Source: Kribbella steppae
Lineage (GTDB): Bacteria > Actinomycetota > Actinomycetes > Propionibacteriales > Kribbellaceae
NCBI RefSeq assembly: GCF_004342025.1
Contig: NZ_SLWN01000005.1
Span: 434,001-498,000 of the forward strand
Reading direction: 5' to 3'
Length of the DNA: 64,000 nt
Below, in pieces: positions 59,407-64,000 of this stretch (positions within the stretch are counted from its first letter, which is position 1; every line of letters begins with the position of its first letter). A program made the translations under genes and the position numbers. The notes under the pieces were generated by a model. The model saw only the letters and a list, made by a program, of their open reading frames with translations, was not told the origin of the DNA and made no database searches.

Positions 59407-59446
59407 GGCGCCCGCAGGATGCTCAGCTACCGGCCGAGCGGGCGCC
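59407..59446. repeat. Hairpin spacer resembling a D-arm-only mini-tRNA
   Basis: 9-bp perfect stem GGCGCCCGC/GCGGGCGCC encloses a D-arm-like GCTCAGCTACCGGCCGAGC, and the 3' arm is followed by CCA. It could be a tRNA deleted for its anticodon and T arms, or simply a spacer hairpin. Confidence 0.5.
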
Positions 59447-59452
59447 CCAAAC

Positions 59453-59495
59453 GTGCCCTGCGACGGAAATCCGCACCACATCCGGCGCAGGGCGC
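59453..59495. repeat. Hairpin spacer before tRNA-Arg(ACG)
   Basis: 10-bp stem GTGCCCTGCG/CGCAGGGCGC (one G-T) with a 23-nt loop. It has nearly the same architecture as the preceding 40-nt hairpin, and the tRNA starts 3 nt later. Confidence 0.65.
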
Positions 59496-59498
59496 TCC

Positions 59499-59572
59499 AC
59501 GCCCGTGGCTCAACAGGAGAGAGCACCGGTCTACGAAGCCGGGGAGTGCAGGTTCGAGTCCTGCCGGGCGTG
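59499..59572 (+). tRNA. tRNA-Arg(ACG)
   Basis: Acceptor ACGCCCG/CGGGCGT, D-stem GCTC/GAGC, anticodon stem CCGGT/GCCGG, loop CTACGAA (ACG at 59533-59535), T-arm GCAGG-TTCGAGT-CCTGC, G73. Canonical. No encoded CCA. Confidence 0.9.
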
Positions 59573-59574
59573 CT

Positions 59575-59646
59575 GTGTCCCAAATAGAAGAAGGCGATGC
59601 GCTGTGGCCCTGGAGGAAGCGGGTTCGAGCCCCGCCGGACACCCCA
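59575..59646 (+). tRNA. tRNA-like gene, His (GTG), without D-stem
   Basis: Acceptor GTGTCCC/CGGACAC pairs 6/7 (7-66 C-C mismatch). T-arm GCGGG-TTCGAGC-CCCGC, discriminator C73 (His-specific) and encoded CCA. Anticodon loop CTGTGGC (GTG at 59604-59606). The 15-nt AT-rich linker in place of the D-arm has no stem and no GG. The anticodon stem has one G-C pair, two G-U pairs and two mismatches. 69 nt to the discriminator. There is a T rather than a G at position -1. Confidence 0.6.
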
Positions 59647-59669
59647 AGTACTACGACCAACCACTACCG

Positions 59670-59757
59670 CCCTGTACGACGACCACACCGCAACCACATC
59701 ACCTCGTACGGCGGTCGCCGTACCAGTAAGGCGTGTGCGGCAACGCGTCGTACAGGG
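59670..59757. repeat. 88-nt structured element with 12-bp terminal stem
   Basis: CCCTGTACGACG (59670-59681) and CGTCGTACAGGG (59746-59757) are perfect complements. Inside are CACACCGC/GCGTGTG (one bulge) and GTACGGC/GCCGTAC hairpins. The size is like a class II tRNA but there is no T-loop motif. It sits between the His-like and Leu-like genes. Confidence 0.65.
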
Positions 59758-59772
59758 AGACAACAAGTACCT

Positions 59773-59849
59773 GCGGCCCTCGCCCAATTGGTAGAGGCAT
59801 CTGGTTCAGAACCAGGAGGTTCGGGGTTCGAGTCCCCGGGGCCGCACCA
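59773..59849 (+). tRNA. tRNA with Leu anticodon (CAG) but class I variable loop
   Basis: Acceptor GCGGCCC/GGGCCGC, D-arm with the Leu-like 'AATTGGTAGA' loop, anticodon stem TCTGG/CCAGG, loop TTCAGAA (CAG at 59807-59809), T-arm CGGGG-TTCGAGT-CCCCG, A73 and encoded CCA. The variable region is only AGGTT, whereas bacterial tRNA-Leu carries a long class II arm. Well-paired overall; atypical identity. Confidence 0.75.
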
Positions 59850-59918
59850 CACGACCGACACCGAGATCACCGACCCGGCGGCGCGCTGTCGGGCACACTG
59901 GAGGGGAGGAGGAACCAC

Positions 59919-60365
59919 ATGAGCGGTGTGATCGTGCTCAACGCCTCGTACGAGCAACTGCATGTCGTGTCGATCCAGCACGCCATCCGGATGCTCGTCC
60001 GGGAGGTCGCCGTCGTCGAGGAAGCGCATGACGGCGCGAGCATCGGACCGTTCCCTCTCCCCCGCGTGCTACGGCTGGTGCGGTACGTCGTGACCAAGTG
60101 GCGGTACGCCTCTGGACGGCTGCAGTACACGCGGGCCGGCGTACTGAAGCGGGACAAACACACCTGTGCGTACTGCGGTAAGCCGGGCGCGACCACCATG
60201 GACCACGTGGTGCCGCGATCCCGTGGTGGGCGTGGCGAGTGGCTGAACGCTGTCGCCGCACACGCGTCCTGCAACGAGAAGAAGGGCTCTCGCACGCCCG
60301 AGGAGGCCGGTATGCCACTGCTGTGGCAGCCGTGGATCCCCTCGCGTGCTGAGCTGGCGATCTGA
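59919..60365 (+). CDS. HNH endonuclease
   Basis: 148 residues from the ATG at 59919 (GGAGGAGGAA upstream). The N-terminal ~75 residues are of the kind found in small bacterial HNH proteins ('VIVLNASYEQLHVVSIQHAI'). The HNH domain is at ~85-130 with zinc knuckle 'CAYCGKPG', 'TMDHVVPRSRGG' (catalytic His) and 'NAVAAHASCNEKKG' (Asn and final Cys). It lies inside the tRNA array, and a strong 11-bp hairpin overlaps its stop. Homologues are usually predicted DNases; RNA or tRNA as substrate is only a context-based idea. Confidence 0.9.
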   Translation: MSGVIVLNASYEQLHVVSIQHAIRMLVREVAVVEEAHDGASIGPFPLPRVLRLVRYVVTKWRYASGRLQYTRAGVLKRDKHTCAYCGKPGATTMDHVVPRSRGGRGEWLNAVAAHASCNEKKGSRTPEEAGMPLLWQPWIPSRAELAI

Positions 60366-60390
60366 CGCGGTACCCACCCGGTGCCGCGTC
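60364..60390. repeat. Hairpin at HNH stop codon
   Basis: 11-bp stem GACGCGGTACC/GGTGCCGCGTC (one G-T) with loop CACCC begins at the TGA of the HNH gene. No T-run. It probably defines or protects the mRNA 3' end after tRNA processing. Confidence 0.65.
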
Positions 60391-60397
60391 AGCGCGA

Positions 60398-60470
60398 TGC
60401 CAGGTGGGCGACGGTGTCCCACCCTCGGTTCTGACCCGAGGTCCCGCAGGTTCGAGCCCTGCCCTGGCAG
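60398..60470 (+). tRNA. tRNA-Gln(CTG), non-canonical D-arm
   Basis: Acceptor TGCCAGG/CCTGGCA with the weak T1-A72 pair and G73 usual for tRNA-Gln. Anticodon stem CTCGG/CCGAG (extended by 26-44), loop TTCTGAC (CTG at 60431-60433), T-arm GCAGG-TTCGAGC-CCTGC. The D-arm is only GGG/CCC with a 9-nt loop. Confidence 0.75.
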
Positions 60471-60498
60471 CTGGTACTGCGTTCATCGCGCAGCCCGA

Positions 60499-60567
60499 GG
60501 GGATCGCGTCGGCACGCGGGCGACTCTTGCACAGTCGCCTCACCGGGTTCGACACCCGGGATCTCCA
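60499..60567 (+). tRNA. tRNA-like gene, Ala (TGC), compact D-arm
   Basis: Acceptor GGGGATC/GATCTCC with G3-U70, the alanine identity pair, and A73. Anticodon stem CGACT/AGTCG extended to 7 bp, loop CTTGCAC (TGC at 60528-60530), T-arm CCGGG-TTCGACA-CCCGG. The D region is only 15 nt: GCGT/ACGC with a CGGC loop abutting the acceptor. 69 nt total. No CCA. Confidence 0.7.
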
Positions 60568-60575
60568 CGCAACAA

Positions 60576-60667
60576 GGCGGAATAAGCCGAGCTTCGGCCT
60601 AACGGCAGCCGTTTCGAAAACGGTCAGCCCTTCAGCGGGCGTGCAGGTTCGAGACCTGCTTCCGCCG
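60576..60667 (+). tRNA. tRNA-Ser(CGA)
   Basis: Class II tRNA: acceptor GGCGGAA/TTCCGCC, anticodon stem GCCGT/ACGGT, loop TTCGAAA (CGA at 60615-60617), variable arm GCCC/GGGC, T-arm GCAGG-TTCGAGA-CCTGC, G73. The D-arm is unusual, either a long 15-nt loop closed by GCC/GGC or an alternative GCCGA/TCGGC hairpin. It ends 29 nt before the rtcB start. Confidence 0.8.
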
Positions 60668-60695
60668 CAGACACAGCAAGAAGGAGAGTGGGGAG

Positions 60696-61889
60696 ATGAA
60701 CGTGGAGTTTCCGGTGGAGCTGAGCGGGGCCAAGAGCTCTACGCTCATGTGGGCTCAGGAGCATGAGGTGGGGGCGCAGGCGCTGCAGCAGCTGCGGAAC
60801 ATCGCGGCGCTGCCGTGGGTGCACGGGGTCCGGGTGATGCCCGACGTACACCTCGGCAAGGGTGCGACCGTCGGGTCGGTGATCGCGATGAAGCAGGCGG
60901 TGTCGCCGGCCGCGGTCGGAGTCGACATCGGGTGCGGGATGGAAGGCGTCCTGACCTCGCTGACGGCCGCGGACCTGCCGGACGACCTGTCGGCAATCCG
61001 GTCGCGGATCGAGGCCGCCGTACCGGTCGGGTTCAGGGCGCACGAGTACCCGGTCAGCCTGCGCAAGCTCGGGTTGGATCGCGGTTGGGACCGGTTCTGG
61101 GGTTCGTTCTCGAGTTTGCACGACGGGGTGCAGGACCGGGAGAAGAAGGCGCAGCAGCAGATGGGTTCGCTGGGTGGTGGCAACCACTTCATCGAGGTCT
61201 GCCTCGACGACGAGGACCGCGTCTGGCTGATGCTGCACTCGGGCAGCCGCAACATCGGCAAGGAACTCGCCGAGCGGCACATGCGGATCGCGCGGACCCT
61301 GCCGCACAACGCCGACCTGCCGGACCGCGATCTGGCGGTGTTCCTGTCGGGTACGGCGGAGATGGACGCGTACCGGCGGGACCTCACGTGGGCGCAGGAG
61401 TACGCGTCGCGCAACCGTGCGGTCATGCTGGCGCTGGTGATGCAGGCGGTGCGGGAGTCGTTCGCGGAGGAGGTCCGGTTCGAGCAGCCGATCTCGTGCC
61501 ACCACAACTACGTGGCCGAGGAGCACATCGACGGCCTCGACCTGCTGGTCACCCGCAAGGGCGCGATCCGGGCGGGGCGCGGGGACCTCGGGCTGATCCC
61601 GGGGTCGATGGGCACCGGGTCGTACGTCGTGCGCGGGCTCGGCTCGGAGCGGTCCTTCTACTCGGCCTCGCACGGGGCAGGCCGGCGGATGAGCCGCAAC
61701 GAGGCGAAGCGCCGGTTCACGGTCGAGGACCTGATCGCCCAGACCGCCGGGGTCGAGTCCCGCAAGGACGCCGGTGTGCTGGACGAACTGCCGGCGGCGT
61801 ACAAGGACATCGAGTCGGTCATCGCCGCCCAGTCCGACCTGGTCGAGGTCGTCGCCCACCTCAAGCAGGTCATCTGTGTGAAGGGATAG
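60696..61889 (+). CDS. rtcB: RtcB-family RNA ligase (3'-phosphate to 5'-OH)
   Basis: 397 residues from the ATG at 60696 (AAGGAG upstream). Key RtcB motifs are present: 'MPDVHLGKGATVG', the metal-binding 'GVDIGCGMEG' (Asp77, Cys80), 'GGNHFIEV', 'ISCHHNYV' and the guanylylated-His region 'SASHGAGRRMSRNEAKRRF'. RtcB rejoins RNAs cut to 2',3'-cyclic phosphate and 5'-OH ends, the products of many anticodon nucleases, using GTP and Mn2+. No archease or RtcR is adjacent. It is embedded between tRNA-Ser(CGA) and tRNA-Ser(GCT). Confidence 0.95.
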   Translation: MNVEFPVELSGAKSSTLMWAQEHEVGAQALQQLRNIAALPWVHGVRVMPDVHLGKGATVGSVIAMKQAVSPAAVGVDIGCGMEGVLTSLTAADLPDDLSAIRSRIEAAVPVGFRAHEYPVSLRKLGLDRGWDRFWGSFSSLHDGVQDREKKAQQQMGSLGGGNHFIEVCLDDEDRVWLMLHSGSRNIGKELAERHMRIARTLPHNADLPDRDLAVFLSGTAEMDAYRRDLTWAQEYASRNRAVMLALVMQAVRESFAEEVRFEQPISCHHNYVAEEHIDGLDLLVTRKGAIRAGRGDLGLIPGSMGTGSYVVRGLGSERSFYSASHGAGRRMSRNEAKRRFTVEDLIAQTAGVESRKDAGVLDELPAAYKDIESVIAAQSDLVEVVAHLKQVICVKG

Positions 61890-61895
61890 CAGTAC

Positions 61896-61930
61896 GGCGG
61901 CCGCCGTCGTCAGGGGAGACGGCGGCCGCC
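61896..61930. repeat. 13-bp perfect hairpin after rtcB
   Basis: GGCGGCCGCCGTC and GACGGCGGCCGCC flank a 9-nt loop, 6 nt after the rtcB stop. No T-run; tRNA-Ser(GCT) starts 7 nt later. Same style as the other array hairpins. Confidence 0.75.
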
Positions 61931-61937
61931 GGGTCGG

Positions 61938-62025
61938 GGTGAGGTCCGCCTGTAGGCAGGGGCAGCGGTTTGCTAAACCGTCGGCCGGTTCGGCCGGTCC
62001 GCGAGTTCGAATCTCGCTCTCACCG
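61938..62025 (+). tRNA. tRNA-Ser(GCT)
   Basis: Class II: acceptor GGTGAGG/TCTCACC (one G-U), anticodon stem GCGGT/ACCGT, loop TTGCTAA (GCT at 61972-61974), variable arm GGCCG/CGGCC, T-arm GCGAG-TTCGAAT-CTCGC, G73. The D-arm is short (GCC/GGC). No CCA. Confidence 0.82.
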
Positions 62026-62038
62026 CGTGGCACGCAGG

Positions 62039-62112
62039 GCCCCGTTGGTCTAGTTGGTCAGGACGTCCGGTTCTCAGCCGGAAGATCACCGGTTCGAATC
62101 CGGTACGGGGTA
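62039..62112 (+). tRNA. tRNA-Glu(CTC)
   Basis: Canonical: acceptor GCCCCGT/ACGGGGT, D-stem GTCT/GGAC, anticodon stem TCCGG/CCGGA, loop TTCTCAG (CTC at 62073-62075), T-arm ACCGG-TTCGAAT-CCGGT, A73. Confidence 0.9.
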
Positions 62113-62210
62113 CGTGGTTCTGCGCATCTCCGGGTCCGCCCGGGCTGCGTGGTTCTTCGGAAGCGGAGATGGTGAGCACTGCCTAGTGTGAGTGGCGGGG
62201 TGAGCTGAGC

Positions 62211-63038
62211 ATGGACCACAGGGCGCGGTTGTTGCAGGGGCTTGCCGTCGAGGAGCGCCGGCTCGAGGTCGGCGGCGTCGGCACGACTGTGCTCGAGGCT
62301 GGGGATGGTCCGCCGTTGGTGTTGCTGCATGGCGGCATCGAGTGCGGCGGCATCTATTGGGCGCCGGTCATCTCCCGCCTCGGGCAGCACCACCAGCTCA
62401 TCGTCCCCGACGCACCGGGCTTGGGCGAGTCCGATCCGGTTGAGCAGCTGGATCTCGCGACCTTCAGCGATTGGATGACCGCGCTGCTGCGGTTGACCTG
62501 CGAGGAGCCGCCGATTCTGGTCGCGCACTCGTTGCTCGGGACTCTGGCAGCAAGGTTTGCGGGCAGCCACGGCGAGCTGTTGCGACAGTTGGTGATCTAC
62601 GCAGCGCCAGGGGTCGGGCCGTACCGGATGCCGATCGGGCTTCGGGTCGTGGCGATCAGGGTCGCGGTGCATCCTTCCGAGCCGAACATGGAGCGGTTCG
62701 AACGCTGGGCGTTCGCCGACCTCGATCGGGTACGACGGCAGAACCCGGACTGGATCGACGCCTTCACCACCTACACGCGGGGCCGTGCACGCGTTCCGCA
62801 CGTCAAGCGGACGATGCGCCAACTGGTAGCGACCGGCACCAAGCAGGTCCGCGAGCGGATCGACGTGCCGACGACGATGGTGTGGGGTGCGCAGGATCGG
62901 ATTGTGCCGGTGGATCTTGCCAAGGCGGCGAGCGCGAGGCTTGGCTGGCCGTTGCAGGTGATCGACGATGCCGGCCACGTGCCGCACATCGAACAACCCG
63001 ACGCCTTTCTCGAGGTCATCACACGAACGCGAAGCTGA
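62211..63038 (+). CDS. Alpha/beta hydrolase inside the array
   Basis: 275 residues: 'LVLLHGGIECGGIYW', nucleophile 'LVAHSLLGTLAARFAG' (Ser), 'VWGAQDRIVPVD' (Asp) and 'DDAGHVPHIEQP' (His), a full catalytic triad. Upstream, CATCTCCG and CGGAGATG (near 62124 and 62164) can pair. Connection to tRNA metabolism is unknown; it could be a passenger. Confidence 0.85.
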   Translation: MDHRARLLQGLAVEERRLEVGGVGTTVLEAGDGPPLVLLHGGIECGGIYWAPVISRLGQHHQLIVPDAPGLGESDPVEQLDLATFSDWMTALLRLTCEEPPILVAHSLLGTLAARFAGSHGELLRQLVIYAAPGVGPYRMPIGLRVVAIRVAVHPSEPNMERFERWAFADLDRVRRQNPDWIDAFTTYTRGRARVPHVKRTMRQLVATGTKQVRERIDVPTTMVWGAQDRIVPVDLAKAASARLGWPLQVIDDAGHVPHIEQPDAFLEVITRTRS

Positions 63039-63055
63039 CCGCCGTACTGCGGAAT

Positions 63056-63472
63056 GTGCCGATCCCCGAGGCCAGTCTGGCCGGGATCGCAGCCGGGTTC
63101 GCGCTCGAGCAACTGAGCCCGTGGAGGTTGAAGCGCCGGCGATCCACCGGGTGGTCGATCGTCGGGGCGGGCAGCCTCATTATCGCCCAGTCGTTGAAGG
63201 CAGCGGGGAGCACGGAGCTGAGCCGGCCGCAAAGCCTCGTGACGAGCGGGCCGTACGCCGTCAGCCGCAATCCCATGTACGTCGGATGGGCCCTGCTCCA
63301 ACTGGGGATCGGAGTGGCCGCCGGGTCCGGGTGGGTTTTGGCGACGTTGCCGTTCGTCGGCGCGGCTGTCCACCGGGGAGTTCTGAGCGAGGAACGACGG
63401 CTCAGCGAGAAGTTCGGGGATGAGTACTGGCAATACTGCGCGACCACTGGTCGCTACCTCCCCCAGCGATGA
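63056..63472 (+). CDS. Isoprenylcysteine carboxyl methyltransferase-like (ICMT/PEMT) membrane protein
   Basis: 138 residues from GTG 63056, three or four TM helices and the hallmark 'LVTSGPYAVSRNPMYVGW' plus C-terminal 'EERRLSEKFGDEYWQYCATTGRYLP'. It methylates a small molecule or lipid using SAM; substrate unknown. Its stop codon is immediately followed by tRNA-Tyr, so mRNA and tRNA must be separated by processing if co-transcribed. Start codon uncertain. Confidence 0.8.
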   Translation: MPIPEASLAGIAAGFALEQLSPWRLKRRRSTGWSIVGAGSLIIAQSLKAAGSTELSRPQSLVTSGPYAVSRNPMYVGWALLQLGIGVAAGSGWVLATLPFVGAAVHRGVLSEERRLSEKFGDEYWQYCATTGRYLPQR

Positions 63473-63556
63473 GCAGGAGCGCCACCGTGGGAGAGGTGGG
63501 GCGGGCTGTAACCCCGTCGCCGCGAGGCTGAGCAGGTTCGAATCCTGCCTCCTGCA
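63473..63556 (+). tRNA. tRNA-Tyr(GTA)
   Basis: Class II tRNA-Tyr: acceptor GCAGGAG/CTCCTGC, D-arm CCACC/GGTGG with GG in the loop, anticodon stem GCGGG/CCCGT, loop CTGTAAC (GTA at 63508-63510), variable arm GCC-GCGA-GGC, T-arm GCAGG-TTCGAAT-CCTGC, A73. Position 8 is C rather than T. Confidence 0.82.
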
Positions 63557-63560
63557 CGGA

Positions 63561-63582
63561 CCCAGGGCAAAGGTGCCCTGGG
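63561..63582. repeat. Hairpin after tRNA-Tyr
   Basis: 9-bp perfect stem CCCAGGGCA/TGCCCTGGG with loop AAGG, 4 nt after the tRNA; an A-rich stretch follows. Confidence 0.65.
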
Positions 63583-63618
63583 CAATCAAAAGCAATGCGA
63601 AAGAGAGGAGGACCGGCC

Positions 63619-63813
63619 ATGGCCGACCTCAGGAACAGAAAGCGAGTGCCCGGCGGTAGGACCGGTGCTCCAGTGAAGCAGGGTCACGCGATGCGTCGAG
63701 TGCAGCTTGCCTGCGGGCACGTGCAGCGTGATCGGATCGCCCACGCCGGCGATCACGTCTGGTGTGAAGCCGACTGCTCCGACTGGGTCCGCGTCGTCTC
63801 GGTCGAGGAGTAA
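63619..63813 (+). CDS. Small zinc-ribbon-like protein
   Basis: 64 residues from the ATG at 63619 (GAGGAGG 8 nt upstream). Basic N-terminus ('RNRKRVPGGRTGAPVK') then 'ACGHVQRDRIAHAGDHVWCEADC', a CxH...CxxxC arrangement that could bind zinc. No family recognised; similar small ORFs are common in actinophage genomes. An upstream ATG at 63595 has no ribosome site. Confidence 0.65.
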   Translation: MADLRNRKRVPGGRTGAPVKQGHAMRRVQLACGHVQRDRIAHAGDHVWCEADCSDWVRVVSVEE

Positions 63814-63820
63814 CACTCAG

Positions 63821-63854
63821 GTACGCCGCCCAGCCGGCGGGCGAGGCGGCGTAC
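63821..63854. repeat. Hairpin before tRNA-Arg(CCG)
   Basis: 10-bp perfect stem GTACGCCGCC/GGCGGCGTAC with a 14-nt loop, 7 nt before the tRNA. Confidence 0.7.
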
Positions 63855-63861
63855 CAAAGGA

Positions 63862-63930
63862 CCCTCTGGTGACGGATGCACGCCTGGCTCTCCGAAGGCC
63901 GGGTCCCTGGTTCGACTCCAGGCAGGGGGA
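63862..63930 (+). tRNA. tRNA-like gene, Arg (CCG), compact
   Basis: Acceptor CCCTCTG/CAGGGGG (one T-G), T-arm CCTGG-TTCGACT-CCAGG, anticodon stem TGGCT/GGCCG (two G-U), loop CTCCGAA (CCG at 63892-63894), A73. Short D-arm GTG/CAC with a 7-nt loop and a 4-nt variable region. 69 nt total. Last member of the array, 2 nt from the convergent oxidase stop. Confidence 0.7.
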
Positions 63931-63932
63931 CT

Positions 63933-64000
63933 TCAGAGGAAGAGTTTGTCCGGGTTGAGGAGGTTGTCGGGGTCGAAGACGGCCTTGATCTCCCGTTGCA
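63933..64000 (-). CDS. FAD-linked oxidase C-terminus (partial)
   Basis: The last 22 residues of a minus-strand gene ('REIKAVFDPDNLLNPDKLFL', then stop) match the conserved C-terminus of GlcD/berberine-bridge-type FAD-linked oxidases. The rest lies beyond the window. Confidence 0.7.
   Translation of the reverse strand, partial: QREIKAVFDPDNLLNPDKLFL

Noticed and set aside
59159..59757. Integron attC sites as the array hairpins
   Set aside because: The characteristic 7-bp core-site pairs (GTTRRRY and complement) with extrahelical bases are absent; hairpins are simple perfect stems.

Overview
The window is high-GC DNA with dense, often overlapping genes, frequent GTG starts and strong GGAGG-type ribosome sites. 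Together with the gene content (ECF sigma factor with a C-terminal extension, MDMPI/DinB and VOC families, class F-like sortase, actinobacterial tRNA bodies) this points to an actinobacterium. A Propionibacteriales member such as Kribbella is my best guess, from recognition only and not from a search.

Layout. 1-4.8 kb: a minus-strand 4-hydroxyproline catabolism operon (epimerase, fused ferredoxin/FAD dehydrogenase, second FAD dehydrogenase, DapA-type deaminase) led by an XRE-cupin regulator with a clear inverted-repeat operator. 5-9 kb: regulator/enzyme pairs (PRISE-like SDR/LysR, MarR/MFS). 9-10.7 kb: sortase beside a repeat-rich surface protein. 11-19 kb: TetR with a perfect operator, branched-chain 2-oxoacid dehydrogenase operon with a divergent Lrp regulator, LacI plus Gfo/Idh/MocA oxidoreductase. 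19-37 kb: mostly single genes (hydroxyacid dehydrogenase, DinB, VOC, GNAT, NUDIX, O-methyltransferase), two heparinase-like paralogues flanking an SGNH hydrolase, and a TetR-controlled pair of membrane proteins.

37.7-57.7 kb looks like an accreted genomic island. An intact tRNA-Thr(CGT) sits at 57634-57709, and two further copies of its 3' half lie at about 37.76 and 48.08 kb in the same orientation. Between them are an integrase pseudogene, a possible conjugation-gene remnant, an 81-bp repeat found once in each half, broken genes, and cargo that includes a second, apparently intact mraY (46.1 kb), an ECF sigma/DoxX pair, a metallo-beta-lactamase-ankyrin fusion, a two-component system and cstA.

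58.7-63.9 kb is the most unusual region: 12 tRNA or tRNA-like genes with almost non-redundant anticodons (Trp, Pro, Arg, His, Leu, Gln, Ala, Ser, Ser, Glu, Tyr, Arg). They are interleaved with strong hairpins, an HNH endonuclease, an RtcB RNA ligase, a hydrolase, a methyltransferase and small ORFs. A promoter, a 52-codon ORF and an intrinsic terminator/attenuator precede the array. Several of the tRNAs have shrunken or missing D-arms and weak anticodon stems, yet keep the anticodon loop and the discriminator or G3-U70 identity bases. A leucine-anticodon tRNA lacks the class II variable arm. I propose an inducible tRNA-decoy/repair locus (nuclease, ligase, tRNA mimics), with a phage-derived tRNA cluster as the main alternative.
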